DNA of 47,921 nucleotides from Tannerellaceae bacterium (GTDB taxonomy: Bacteria > Bacteroidota > Bacteroidia > Bacteroidales > Tannerellaceae): the NCBI GenBank assembly GCA_031280435.1, contig JAITGS010000095.1:1-47921 (forward strand), read 5' to 3'. Below are positions 20,801 to 35,800 of this stretch, piece after piece (the first letter of the stretch is position 1; each line of letters opens with the position of its first letter). Both the position numbers and the translations under genes were made by a program. The notes beneath the pieces are model-generated. The model saw only the letters and a list, made by a program, of their open reading frames with translations. It was not told the DNA's origin and did no database searches.

Positions 20801-23800
20801 GCCTTCTCCATCACTCCATAGTCGATGGATATGTTTTCGCAGTAAGGATATTGTGTGTTGATGAAATCCGCCTCTTGCGGAGTGTTATACAGCTCGGCGC
20901 CCTTCTCGAATATGCTGTTGACGGCCGGGCAATGCTTGGCGATAGCCGCTATGATAGCGTTAACGTTCCAAAGGAAGAGGCCGGAGTTCCAGAAGAACTC
21001 TTCGCTGTTGTGAAAGATCTGCGCCATCTGCTCATTGGGCTTTTCGATGAAGGTCTTGACCTTGACGAAGGCCTCTTTGCCGAGATCGCTGCTCTGGATG
21101 TAGCCGTAGCCGGTCTCGGCCCTCCTTGTTTTGATTCCGAGAGTAACCAGCGCAGGATTATCCTTAACGAATTTCAGGCCGCTGTTAACGTTATCAAGGA
21201 AAAGCTCCTCTTTGCGGATCAGATGATCGGAGGGGGCGACAACAATATTGGCGTTCGGATTCCGATTGCGGATGTGATAGGCTGCATAGGCTATGCAGGG
21301 AGCTGTATTACGGCGGATTGGCTCTGCAAGGATGTTGCCGGCCGGCAGCTCAGGTATCTGCTCACGGATAAGATCTACGTACTTGGCATTGGTCACTATG
21401 ATGATGTTCTCAACCGGGATAATTCTTGCAAAACGATCAAAGGTCTTTTGCAATAGAGAGCGTCCTTCGCCAAAAAAATCGAGGAATTGCTTTGGATAAT
21501 TTTCTTTGCTGAAAGGCCAGAAGCGACTTCCGACGCCTCCACCCATAATTACACAATAGTTGTCTTTCATGAATTAAATATTTTAGTTGATTAATACCTA
21601 TTATAAACGGAAGCGGAGCCCTTTTATTTCAAAGTGACTGATAAATACGCATGAGTTCGGCTGCTGCCTTGCCGTCGTCGAACCGCCCGACGTACTCTTT
21701 GCCGGCTTTTATCATTCGATTTGCCAAAGCTTCGTCGCCGAGGATTTCGCCTATACGTAAAGCCAGCTCATCTTCCCCGTCCGGATCCACATACACAGAG
21801 GCCGGGCCCCCGGCTTCCTCCAGGCAAGAGCCTCTTGCGGCAATAACCGGAATCCCGCAGGATAATGCTTCTATAACAGGGATGCCGAATCCCTCGAAAT
21901 AGGAGGGGTATACAAAAACCCTGGCTAATTGATAGACGGCCGGCAGATCGGCAAAGGAAACATTGTGCAGCACGTGCAGCCTGCGGCTCAGTCCGTGCCG
22001 CCGGGCATACAGCTCAACCTCCCTGAGGTAGGGCGTAGAGCGGCCGACAGCCACCAGATGCACATCGGGTAACAGCCTGAGCGCCTTCACCGCCGGCAGC
22101 AGATTCTTGCGCCTTTCAATGCTACCGACCGACAGTATAAAGCCTTCGGGGAGGCCGTATCTTGCCCGTACCTCCTGCATCTTCTCCTCCGGCACCCTTT
22201 GTTGAAACTGAGGGTGGCAGCCCTGGTACACAACTGCGATCTTTTCTTCGGGAATACCAAAAAAGGATACAATATCGCGCTTGGTACATTCGCTTACGGC
22301 AATGACCTTGTCCGCAGCACGGCAGGCATGTTCGAACTTCAGCCGGTAAATCGCCCTGTCGATGGGCCTGTAAAACTCCGGATAGCGAAGGAAGATCAAA
22401 TCGTGTATGCTTACCACCGACTTCAGCTTGCAACGGCCTATGCCGACGGGCAGCTCATTGCTTAGCCCATGAAAAACATCAATGCCGCATCGCTTTAAAT
22501 CCTTCACCATTCCGCCGCTTCTCCACAGGGCCGGAATCAGCCTGTCCGCGCCCGAAGGGTAAACAAAGCTGCAGTTCGCAAGCTCGTGCAGACGACGCAG
22601 GCGCTCGTTCGCCCTCCGCTTGGGCGCAAAAAGAAAGTAGCGGTTGTCGGGACAGTGTTCCACAAGTATTTCCGCGATGTAGCGGCTGTAATTTCCCAGA
22701 CCCGTATTGTTTTGAACCGCTCTTTTAGCGTCGAATCCTATGTTCATTTATTTTTTTCCTGTAAGTCTTCGCCAATAAATCACGAAATAGAGGCGGAGCA
22801 TAAATACATATTTACATACTCCCCTGTCGAGCTCTCTTATCACGGAGATATTCTCCCTGAGCCCCTTTTCACGCTGAAGGTTAGAGAGGCCATGAAGATC
22901 GTAAATCACAACAGGGAAATTGAGATGCACAAAAGCATGCCCGCCGTAATGGCACTGCTTGAAGAACTTAAAGTCGGACGACAGGCTATAGCCCTCATCA
23001 AACATATAGCGCCTCATCAGGACGGTTCGCACAAAGGCGCTCTGGTGAGTAAAATACATCCTGTGGCGGTTGCCCGGCGCTTGAGCCCTCCGCTCGCTTA
23101 GCAGCCCCGCCTGCTTTTCAACATAAGCGTTGCCGTAAACAACATCCGGCTCTTCCTGCAAGCTAGCCGTTTCCCTCATCACCATGCCGACAGTATCCGG
23201 CCCCACAAAACAATCGCCCGCATTGAGGAAACAAATCCATTCGCCCGTAGCCATTCGTATGCCTTTATTCATAGCCTGATAAATCCCATCGTCCTTTTCC
23301 GAGAGCCATGCAGTAATCCGGGAACTGCATTCCCGGATTACTCTGACGGATCCGTCAGACGAATCTCCGTCTATAACTATATATTCAATATTTCCATAAT
23401 CCTGACCGGCCACACTACTGATGGTTTTTGCAAGATTCTCCCTCGAATTATATACAACCGTAACAACCGTAACTAAAGGAAATGCAGACAAAGGCTTCAT
23501 ATTTTCGGCTTATAATAAGGATTGATAACTGAATTTCTACAATGAAAGACGCATATAGCCGGATGAAATTTCAATGATAAGAGAGCCGTAATAAGATAAA
23601 ATATCATCTGATATATGCCTTGCAAAAATAGAAAAAAAGCGCAACCTCCAGCCGGAATCCTTCTGCGAACTTCCTCGGCCCGCTTCTTGCCCTGTCACCT
23701 CTCCCCACAAAAAAAAATAAAGCCGGATGCCGTTGCAAGCCTGCAACGCTATAAAATTTCCGTAGCCGATACAAGTTTGCAACGCCCCCGAAATTGTCGG

Positions 23801-26800
23801 AAGCCGTTGCAGCGTTGTAAAAGCTTCCCGCAAAACGATTTGAACTTTTACAGCGTTGTAAAAGCTTCCTGCAAATCGTTTTGAACTTTTGCAAGCTTGC
23901 AACGGCTTCCCGCAAATCGGTTTGAACTTTTGCAAGCTTGCAACGGCCTCCCGCAAATCGGTTTGAACTTTTGAAAGCTTGCAACGGCCTCCCGCAAAAA
24001 ATTTGGCGTTACATCGCTGCATTGATAGCGAAAAACCGAAGCCGTTGCAGGCTTGCAACGCAAAGAGCCTGTGTGAAAAAATAATCTACGCCTGCCAAAG
24101 ATAACGAGTTCACAACGCAATTCCGGCAAATAAGATTCGACCGGAAAAGGGTAGGAGGTGCAAAAAAGAAGTCACAACTGCCCGACGCCAACCTTATTGC
24201 TATCGCAGCGGAACAGTAAGGTGCGTACTCCAAGGCCCTCTCGTGCAAAGCTCCCGGATACTCGATTGGCCGTCTTCATGCGCATGAAGACGGCCAACGG
24301 CTTATAGTTGCGAGTGAGTAATAAGTGGGCAAACTACTGCACCGCGATTTTCATCTCCGCACCTTTGAGGCCGGGGGATGATACGGTAACGGTGATGCTT
24401 CCGGCCTTCTTTCCGGCTTGTACGTAGCCGAGGATTAATCCTCCGAAAGCTTCTTTGGTGGCAGGTTGGGCCGGATCGGCATTGCGGAAATGGCCGCTGT
24501 TGTGACTCCTGTTGTCGCCGCTCTCCATGCCTAAAAGTTGCCCTTCGCCTTTAACCAGGAAAGATATTGCGCTGTTTGCGGTGGGCACAACGTTTCCTTT
24601 GGAGTCTATGATTTCAACTTTAAGGTGGGCAATATCGTCGCCGTTTGCCGCTATGGAATTTTTGTCGGATGTGATGCGCAAGGCGGAAGCTTTGCCGGTG
24701 GTTTGTATCACCTCGGTGCATACTATCCGGCCTTGTATTTTGCCGACAGCTTTGATTTCGCCGGCCCTGTACGGCACCGTCCAGTAGAGGTGCAGATCGT
24801 CTGTTGTCTCCATTACGGCCGGCCTGTCGCGCAGTGGATACTTGCCTGCCATTCCGTAGCTGGGAAATTCGAGCCTTTGCTCGCCGAATGACTGTCCGTT
24901 GACAAAGAGTTCGACGGCATCGCAGTTGGTATATGCAAGAACGGGGATAACCTGTCCGTTTCTGCCTTCCCAGTTCCAGTGTGGGAAGATGTGAATCATG
25001 GGCTTGTCCGTCCATTGGCTCCGGTAAAAGTAGTAGCTGGACTTTGGGAAGCCGGCCATGTCTATCACTCCGCTGCCGGAACCTCTGCCGGGCCATCGGG
25101 CTTCGCCCAGATAGTCGAAGCCGGTCCACATGAAGTCGCCCATCACGTAATCGTGTGTGGCGGTATATTTCCATAGCCTTTCGGCGGCTATCATTCCGGA
25201 GGTGTAGCTTGGGCGCACAGTGTTCGGGTCGTTTCCGAGGGAGAAGGGGCCGCGCTCGCCTCTTACCGGGCCGTTTTCGGTGCCTATCATTTTCCATTCG
25301 GGATGCCTGAGCTTGTCCGGCGTGTACATGAGCTCGGCCCGCTCTCTCCACCTTGCCACGTAGTTATATCCCACGACGTCGAGCGAGTTGAGAAACTCCT
25401 CGTAAGCCGGCAGCGGCTCGGCATTGATCTGGTCGTTACCTTGGGTGACGGGCCTGGTGGGATCTTCCTTATGGAAAAATGCCACGAGGCTTTTCACTAC
25501 ATCAATTCCTTCCGTATACATCTGGTCGCGCACTTCGTTGCCTGCGCTCCAAAGGACTACGGAGGGATGATTGCGATCGCGGTGTATGAAGTTCCTGAGG
25601 TCTTTCTCCCAGTTTTCTCTGAAGTAGAGGGAATAGGCGGCGGTGGTTTGTTCTTTGGATACCATCCATTCGTCTACAAATTCGTTCATGACGAGGAATC
25701 CCATCTTGTCGCAAAGGTCCAGAAATTCGGGTGCGACGGGATTGTGCGCTGTTCGTATGGCGTTGCATCCCATGTCTTTTAATATGGCGAGCCGTCGCTC
25801 CCAAACCTGCACGGGTACGGCCGCACCGAGGCATCCGGCATCGTGATGCAGATTGACGCCGTTCATCTTGACGCGCTTGCCGTTGAGGAGGAATCCTTTG
25901 TCGGCGCAGAATGTGAGCGAACGTATGCCGAATCGGGTATCGACCCTGTCGACTATCTTGTCGTCAACTTTGACGGAGGTTCGCAGGGTATATAACTCCG
26001 GCTTGTCTAAAGTCCAGAGCACGGGCGTCCTTACGTGCACTTCCTGCCGATAGTCGTCGTGCCGGTTGTTTGCAAGTACGGAGATCTGGGCCTGCGATGA
26101 GGCGATGATCTTCCCGCTGTTGTCTATAACCTCGTTGCTGAGGACGGCATTGCAGGTTTTTGCCGATGTATTCTCAACCGTTACTCTTACCGCGACGGTC
26201 GCAGCCGTGTCGCGAATTATAGGCGTAGTAACGTATACTCCCCATTGCGGAACATGTACGGAGCCGGAGATATTAAGCCATACGTTCCTGTAAATTCCGG
26301 AGCCGGAGTACCAGCGGCTGTTGCGCTGTATGGAGTTGTCGACCTTAACGGCTATCACGTTGTCGCCTTCCTTGAGGTATGGCGTCAGATTATAGTGGAA
26401 GCCGGTGTAGCCGTATACATTCTTTCCGAGATATTGGTCGTTTATCCATACCTCGCTGTTCATATATACTCCGTCGAAAACAATCCATGCATATTGCGGT
26501 GTTGACGAGAGGCTGAAGTGCTTGCGATACCAGCCTGTGCCGGTTGCGACGTATCCTCCGGGGCCACCCGATGGTTCTTTTTCGTTGAACTGTCCTTCGA
26601 TGCTCCAGTCGTGGGGCAATCTCAGGCGTCGCCATGAGCTGTCGTCGAAGGCCGCTCGCCATGCTCCTTCGACATCGCTCCGAATGAATCGCCAGTCTTC
26701 ATTGAACCGTACGGACTGACGGGCTTCTCCTGTAATGCTGATGTTCTCAGCCTGTATGCTGCCGACCATGCCTGCAAAGCATATAAGGATTAGTACCGGG

Positions 26801-29800
26801 GATAGCTTCTTTAAATAGAAAAACAATGTGCTCATATTATATAGTCTTTTTTGTGTGTTAATAATTTTATTTCCGAAGCGGAATCCGAATGTTTATTAAT
26901 AGCCCGAATTCTGCTGTAATCCATTAATCATTTGCACTTCTGATTGCGGCTTGGGCAACAGGTAATTCTTCTTGCTTACGTGCGGATAAAGGCCTTTGTT
27001 TACTTCCTCCACCATTTCGAGGCGCAACAAATCGAACCATCGTATGAGCTCGAAACCGAACTCCCAGAAGCGTTCGTCGACTACTGCTTTGAGGAAATCA
27101 TCTGCGGAGATGTCCGGCTGCAGGTCGGGATAGATGTTGCTGTCGTAGCCTGATGCCCGGCGCCGTACTTTGTTGACTGCCTCCAGAGCTTCGGCGCTTA
27201 CTTGCCCGGAAGCTCTTGCATCGGCCTCGGCAAAGATCAGCAGGGCTTCGGCATAGCGTGCAATAGGGAAGAAGCCTTCGGCTGTGCCCGATTTGGCGAG
27301 CGATGTGGCGTCGCCCTTGCTTCCGGCATCCCGAAACTTCCACATGAAGGGCTGCTTTACGCCGGAGCTTGCCCAATTGGTATGGGCTGCGTCGAAGAAG
27401 TCCGTGTGGAAGGTAAACTCCTTGCGAGGGCCTTCGGGGAAGGCATTGAAGTATCGCGCTTCGGAGAACATGTCTTCCCATCCGCCTTCTTCGCCGGGGC
27501 GTACGCAGCGGTCGAAGTTGCTTCCGGCTCCGATAACGCCGTTAAACATGAAGATTATTTCGCTTGATGTAAGCTTATTGCTGACCTTCCATAGGTCTTC
27601 GTAATTCTTTTCGAGAGCATAAACATTCATGTTTGCTACGGCTTGAGCTTCATCTCTCGCCAAAGCATATTTGGAAGCATCCTTCAGAGGCCATCCGGCC
27701 ATGTTAAGGTATACGGAGGCCAGCATTATTGCGGCGGCTCCTTTCGTGGGACGTATTTTGACGGAGGATGCGGGCAAGTTGTTTTTGGCGAAGGTCAGAT
27801 CTTCAATGATCAGCCCGTATGTTTCCGCAATGGTGGCTTGACCTGCATCTACAACATTGTCCATGTTCTTTTCCGTAACTAATGGAATCTCTCCGAACCA
27901 TCTCACAAGATAAAAGTATCCGAGCGCCCGTAAATACCTGGCCTGTCCTTCGTACTTTTTTTTGTCGCTGTCGTTCACCTGATCCGCCATCGGCAGTCGT
28001 GCAAGGATCATGTTGGCCTCGTTGATTGCCTCGTAGATGTTTCTCCAGGCGGTAAGAACCTGTTCGCTGTTCGGATCGACGTCGAGGCGATTAAATCGGT
28101 TGTCGCCTTTGCCGTTTGCATCTTCCGCACCGGCGCATAAGTATATCGCTATATAATTATCAAAAACGCTCCATGCACCTCCCGAACCCACAAAATAAGA
28201 GCGATGAATGCCTGTTATGGCCGCTTCGAAATCTGCATTCGTTTTATAGAAATTATCCGGACTGATTATGCTTGCCGGTCTTTCGGTAAGGTCTTCGGTG
28301 CAGCCGCTTAATAGCAGTGCAATGAAGGCTATTGCATATAAAACTTTGTTCACCATGATAATTCACTTATTAATGTTTTTAGAAAATAATATTCAGTCCA
28401 ACCGTATATCCTCTCTGTGCAGGATAGGTCGCGATGGCAACTCCGCCGAACAGGTCTGAAGAGACTCCCCGTTCCGAGCGTCCTTCCGGATCCCATCCGG
28501 TAAATTTCGTAACCGTCAGCAAGTTTTGTCCGCTAACGTATACTCTGACCGAGTTAATGCCCAGTGGTCGCAGTATGGAGCTTGGGAGGTAGTATCCTAA
28601 GGTGACGTTTTTCACTCTCAGATACGAGCCGTCTTCCATCCATCGGCTGCTTTGCAGCTTTTCGTGTATAGAGCCTGCTATGGAAGGGACATCGGTATTC
28701 TGGTTTTCCGGTGTCCATCTGTTGAGTATTCTCGAATCTGTAACGTCTTGCCCGATATTGTTGACTTGCGATTCGGCTCTTATCCTTGCGATATTGTAGA
28801 TTTTATTCCCTTGCACGCCTTGCAGGAACAGGCCTAAGCTGAAATCTTTATATGAAAACGTATTGTTCCATCCGTACGTAAATTTGGGCAGAGGTGAGCC
28901 GAGTATTGCCATGTCGTCAACGGTTATGGCTCCATCGCCGTTTTGATCCTCATATTTGGGAGCTCCGGGAATGACGCCATACTTTGCGGCTTCTGCGGCT
29001 TCGTGGGTTCCCCAGGTTCCGTCCTGTACGTATCCCTTGATAACGCCTATGGGCTGTCCTACTATCAGAAAGACAGTATTGCCGAATCCGGGGAGTAAAT
29101 CCATGAAGGCAATGCGGTCAAAGCCTACTTCTTTTTCTCCCGAAGCGAGGGCTACCACTTTATTACGGTTGAACGACAAGCTAAGGTTGGTGTTCCATTT
29201 GAATTTCCCCACAAAGGGATCGCTCCCCAAGGAAAACTCAAATCCGTAGTTGCCGACCTCTCCTATGTTCTCTATACGGTTCAGATAGCCGGAAGCGCGA
29301 GGAACAGGTACTTGATAGAGCAAATCGGATGTGTGCTTGTTGTAGTAATCAACCGTAAGCTGAAGCCGTTGCTTAAATAAGCCTATATCGATGCCGAGAT
29401 TGAATTGCTTGGTTTTTTCCCATTGCAAATCCGGGTTGGCCAGTGTGCTGAATCCCACTCCCGGTTGCCAATCGCTTCCTTCGGCATTTGAATATCGCAA
29501 TGTGGTGCTTAGCTGAGCCAAAGTTGCATAAGGGGCTAAGGCCTGGCTGCCTGTTATGCCGTAGCTCACTCGCAGCTTCAGATTGCTCAGCTCGTCTATC
29601 GAATCCAGAAACTTTTCGTTGTTCACTCGCCATGCAAATGCACCCGAAGGGAAAAATCCCCATTTATGATTTGAGCCGAATACCGAAGAGCCGTCATACC
29701 TGCCGGTAAAGCTGAACAAATACTTATCCTTTAACGAATAGTTTGCCCTGCCCACAAATGATTGTATGACCCTCTTGGTTCTCGACGAAGTAGGGACGCC

Positions 29801-32800
29801 CGGTATAGCGCCTAAAGCCAGATTATTGTATGACAGCGCATCGGTTATGAACTGCTCGGTGGAAACGCTGGAGGCATTATTGTTCTCTATTTGCTGCTCT
29901 ATGGCGAGCGTCAGATTCAGGTTGTGAATGTCGCCTATGGTAGTAACATAGTTCAGTTGTTCAGTATTCTGTATGATAGAGAAGCGGTTGTTTGTGACCG
30001 AGGCCGACGAATTACCGGTTCCTCCCTGGGCTTTCGTATTCGTGAACCGGCTGTTTTCGCCGTCTCTCAGGCGCGCTCCGAACAGAATCCTCGCCGTCAG
30101 GCCCTTTATTATCTCATAATCCAGGTATGTGTTTAGCTGAAACTCAAAGGCTCGGTTATCATAAATAGGTTCGAGCGCATTGGCTACCGGATTATAAATG
30201 GACTTGGGCCCATAAGTTGCCGCAGGCAGAGTATATGTTCCGTCCGGGTTATAAACAGGCAGTGTCGGAGCCCATCCCTCGGCGCCGTTCACAGGATTAG
30301 CGTCGCGGCTCATATTGTTGGGATGGAAGGTAGAGGCGTCGAAAAACAGATTGAGGCCGGCTTTCAGTTTATTATTCAATTGCGTACTGATGTTGGATCT
30401 GATATTATAGCGCTCGAAGGAGGAGCCTCTAACGATGCCTGTATTATCCACAATATTTCCCGATAAATAATACGACGTTTTATCACCGCCGCCGGCAACA
30501 CTCACCTGGTGGCTTTGCTGCAGTGCGTTCCGAAAGATTTCGCTTTGCCAGTCGGTGCCGCCCTTTGCATAGAAATCGGAAATTTGCTGAGCCGTAAATA
30601 CCTGATTCTGCCCAAAGGTTTCGCGGACTTCGTTAACCAATTCCGCATATTGTCCGGCATTCAATCGCTCCAGCTTCTTTGCCACCGACATAAAGCTCAG
30701 GAAGCTGTTGACTTCCACCACGGGCTTCTGCGATTTTCCTCTCTTGGTTTGGATAAGGATAACGCCGTTGGCCCCGCGCGAGCCGTAGATAGCCGTAGCG
30801 CTGGCATCCTTCAGCACTTCTATGGACTCTATATCATTAGGATTTATAGTTCCCATGTCGCCACCAATAAAGCCGTCAACAACAATTAAAGGATCGTTAG
30901 AGCCGCTGATGGAGTTGCTTCCCCGTATACGTATATTATATGTAGGATTTGGAGAAGCGGAAGTGTTCTGTATCAGCAAGCCGGTTGATCGGCCTTGAAG
31001 CATGTTGTCGACACGTTCCGACGGCACGCTTTTGACGTCGGCCAGTGAAACCGATGTGGCGGAGCTCACCAAGTCGCTCCTTTTGGTTGTTCCGTAGCCA
31101 ACAACCACAACGTCGTCCAGCTGCCGGGTGTCTTCAACGAGCGTTACCGTTATATGCGTTTGATTCGTCACCGTTAGTTCCTGGGAGATATAGCCTACGT
31201 AAGAAATCTGGAGGACAACATTGGCGGGCAGGTCGGAGATTGTGAAGCGACCGTTCATGTCGGTAACGGCTCCTGTGGTTGTACCCTTTACCATGACATT
31301 GGCACCTATTATAGGGCCCAACGCATCCTGCACTACTCCGGTTATTGTGCGCGACTGCTGAAGGCTGAAAGGAAGGTGTTCCGTTCTTTGATTCTCCTCA
31401 AATATCACTATCTGCCGGTCGGAGATGTGGTAGCGGTTGTTGGTGCCGGCGAACAGCTGCCTTAGGATCTCTTCGACCTGCCCGTTTTGCACTTTGACGG
31501 CAACCTTGCGGTTCAGATCTACTGAGTTATCCAGATAGAAAAAAATGTATTCGCTTTGCTGCTCCACCGCACGGATGATGTTCTTCACGCTCTCGCTGCT
31601 GTATTCAAGAGTGAAAAAGGTTTTCTGAGAGTATGTCTCGTCCGCGAATATGGCGCCTGTTCCCAGGAATATAAATAGCAAACAACACTTCACAATACGT
31701 ATTAGATTTCTGTGCCTGGCTTTGCTTATGCCAAACAGTATTTGTTTTTTCATACTTTTGTAAATAATTTAAGTTAGTAACTCTGATAATACTAATTTTA
31801 AATCTCCGGGGCGGATAATATGAGGGTATTGTCCTCCCCTTCTTTTTTTTCTGCTTCTATGGTCCCATATAATCTGAATTTTAAGTTTTAAGGTTTAACA
31901 TTGATGATGTATGTAGTGTCGCTTTCTTTCTTCACTTCAATGGGAGCCGCCTTCTTCAGGATGCCCAGAACATCGTCGAGGTTGTCGTTCAGGTGCAGCT
32001 TGCCGCTGCAACTCAGCCGGCTCAGGCCTTCGCCCATAGTGAAGCGAACGTTGTAGTAGCGCGACAGCTTCCGCAGCACATCCGTCAGGGCCTGCATCTT
32101 GAAGGGGAAGTAGCCGTCGCGCCATGCGATGAAGTCCTCCGCATTCACGCTCGACACCTCGCCCGTCAGAGCTTGGCCGTCGTACGAGAACATCTGGTTG
32201 GGCGACAGCGAGACGGATTCCTTGCCTTCGGCAAACACCACGCATACCTTGCCGTTCAGCAGCGCCACGCGGGCCACATCCTCGTTATCGTAGGCCGACA
32301 CATTGAACTGTGTGCCCATAACCCTTATGTCCATCCCGCGCGTCTTGACTATAAAGGGCCGCCTCGCATCGCGGCGCACGTCGAGCATCACTTCGCCTTC
32401 CACAAATATCTCCCTCACGGCGCTGCCGAAGTTGGCCGGATAAATCACGCGAGAGCCGGAGTTCACCCACATCTGCGTGCCGTCTGCAAAGGTGATGGAC
32501 GAGCGACGGCCGAAGGGCACTACAAGCTGGTTGAAAACCTCGGCTGATTGCAGCTTCTCGGCTTTTGTTACATCGCCCTTATCAGAGCGGATCTCTACCT
32601 CGCCTTCCCGGCTATAATCAAGTTCCGAATCTTTCCCTTCTATCGCAATCTGCTTGTCGGGCAGTACGAGCCGAACCTCCTGCGACGCAGCTGCGGGCAC
32701 GGATTGCAGCATGGCGACGTAGTTGGTCTCCGGCGCCGTCTGTTCGGGAGGAGCGAAGAGCGATTGCCGCAGTAAGAGAGCCAGGCAGATGGATGCCGCC

Positions 32801-35800
32801 GCGCCTGTGGCAATTAGGCTCCACCTCAGGTAGCGCCTGTCGTATCGACGGTTGCCCGATACGATACGGTTCCAGAGCGCCACCCGTTCCTCATCGGATA
32901 AATCGGGAAGAGCCGAATCTTTTTTGATATGCTTGAAAAACTCGGAAGTATCCATTCTGCTTGCTTTTTATATCAGGATACCTGAGCGGGGAATATATAC
33001 TCAATCCGACCGACCCCTGCCGAAGCTCTCTCTGATTCTCTTCATTGAGCGCTGTATAAGATTCTGAGCCGACTGATAGCTGAGCTCCATAACGGAGCAG
33101 ATTTCTTCAAACTCCATCTCCTGTATGTAGCGATAGTACATGATTTCCCGTTGGCGCGGAGTAAGCACAGCCAGGAGCCTTACTATCTTTTCCTCAACGG
33201 CCCGCTGCGATTCATCGTCTATAAAGCGCTCCTCAACGCCGGGCTCGAGCAGGAAGCCGCCGGAATGAGCATCTTTGTTGCGATCGTAAACCGATTCGCG
33301 GTGCATACGTCTGAGCAGGCTGTTTTTGAGAGAAACAATGAGGTAAACCTTCACGTTGGCCGGCGTCGGCAGGCTTTTGCGGCTGCGATAAAGATTGGCA
33401 AAGACTTCCTGTATGCAATCCTTTATCATCTCGCCGTCGGATGTCAGATGCTGCCCGTAGCGGTAAAGAACCTGAACATATTTATTGTACAGCCAAGAAT
33501 ATGCCTCATGATTTCCCGCAAGGAATAAACTCCAATGTGCTTTGTTCTCCTCTTCCGACATGGTATTTAAAATTTCAAAGTCTAACAAAGTTAAATAAAA
33601 AATGTTGCCGCCCGACCTTAGTTGCCGCCGGCAAATGTCTCGGCCGGGGCCCCTCCGGGGATGTTATCAGCCTGCCCAATGCCGGAGGAGGGCCATGTTC
33701 AATGAGCAAGGGCTGCCCGCCTTCGCCTGAATGACATATTTTTTAATCGAATCCTTTGGCGAAGAGTGGAAGGATGTGTTATTGGATTATCTTTGCCGCG
33801 TTAAAATCTCTGATACCTATAAATATGTATAATCATTTAATATCAACACAGGTTCCATGAAAACAGTCAATCAAAAAGTATCCATTATGGAGAAGATAGG
33901 TTACAGCCTGGGCGACGGCTCAGCCAACTTGGTCTTCCAGATGATGATGATGTTTCAGCTTATGTTCTACACCGATGTGTTCGGCATCAAGGCCTCGGCC
34001 GCCGGAGCCATCCTTCTGCTGGCAAGAGTCTTCGACGCCTTCGTAGATCCTCTCGTGGGGATATGGTCCGACCGTACAAGCACCCGCTGGGGCAAGTATA
34101 GACCCTGGGTGTTGTGGACAGCCATTCCCTTCGCCGTTTTTTTCGTGCTCTCGTTCTGCACGCCCGACCTCGCCGAGCGCGGCAAGATTATCTACGCCGG
34201 CGTCACCTACACGCTGCTGATGGCCGTCTATTCGTTCAACAATACGCCCTACGCATCGCTCGGAGGAGTGATGACGAGCGACATCAGGGAGCGCACCTCC
34301 ATCTCGAGCGTCCGCTTCGTGACGGCAACCATAGCCACCTTCGTGGTGCAGGGACTCACGCTGCCGCTCGTAGCCAAGTTCGGCAACGGAGACGACAGCC
34401 GGGGATGGTTCGTCACCATCCTGATTTTCGCCATCATAGGCGTAGTGCTCATGCTGATAACCTTCCTTTCGGCCAGAGAACGCATTACGCCGCCCCCCTC
34501 GCAGCGAACCCCGATAGCGCAAGACATGAAAGACATCTTCTCGAACCTGCCCTGGAAAGCCATGTTTGTGCTGACGCTATTCCTTTTCACCACGCTGGCC
34601 ATGTGGGGCAGCTCCATGTCCTACTATTTCAATTACGTAGTCGACAAGAATGCGCTCTTCATCTTCCTCCGGGGCATGGGGCTTGTGGAAGTAGAGGGGG
34701 CAGCGACCGCAAGCCCGTGGCATTCCCTGCTGCATGCCTTCGGGCTGATAGCCAAGGCCGACCTCAGCAACGTCTTCGCCGTAGGCTTCAGCTTCTTTAA
34801 TATACTCGGAAGCCTTATTCAGCTTGCCGGCGTCATCTTGCTGTCCGGATTCCTTGCCGGCATCTTCGGCAAGCGCAACGTCTTCATCGTATGCCTGGCG
34901 CTGACGGCCCTCTTCACCGGCCTCTTCTTCCTGCCGTCGCCCACAGACGTAGGAACGGTTTTCCTGCTTAACATCCTCAAGAGCCTTGCCTACGCTCCCA
35001 CCGTGCCCCTGCTATGGGCTATGATGGGCGACGTGGCCGACCATTCGGAATGGACGCACCGACGGCGGGCCACAGGCTTTGTCTTTGCCGGCATAGTGTT
35101 CGCACTCAAGGCCGGCCTCGGCGTAGGAGGAGCACTCTGCGGAGTGATAATAGACAACTTCGGATTTGTGGCAAACCAGGTGCAGAGCCCCGCCGCCGTA
35201 GCCGGCATAAGGCTCACATCGAGCATCATCCCCGCCGCCACCTTCGCCGTAGGCGTAGTAGCCCTCTGCTTCTATCCCATCACCAAGAAGCTGAACGAGA
35301 ACATACAGGCCGAACTCAGCATCAGAAGAGGCGGAGCCGATAAGGCCCGGTAAGCATATAATATAATGTGTAGGCTCGAACAACGGCTCATTCCCGCGAA
35401 GGCGGAAATCTCCTAAGCGATAGACGGGACGAATGTATTTGCTTTTTTATCAGATACACAATGTAGAGACGCGACGCATCGCGTCTCTACGCACACGGCC
35501 CCGCCCCACACATCACCCCCCGGCATCCCCCGAACCGGAGATAATATTATCACAATCATCCTAATAAATAACCCTAAAACAAATTATCATCATGACAGAC
35601 AAAGCAAGATACTTAGTACCCGACGACTACATGGCAGACCCGGCCGTACACCTGTTCCGCGGCAAGCTCTACATCTATCCCTCGCACGACCGCGAAAGCG
35701 GCATACCCGAAAACGACAACGGCGACCATTTCGACATGAACGACTACCACGTCTTCTCCATGGAATCGCCCGAAGGCCCGGTGACGGACCACGGCATAGT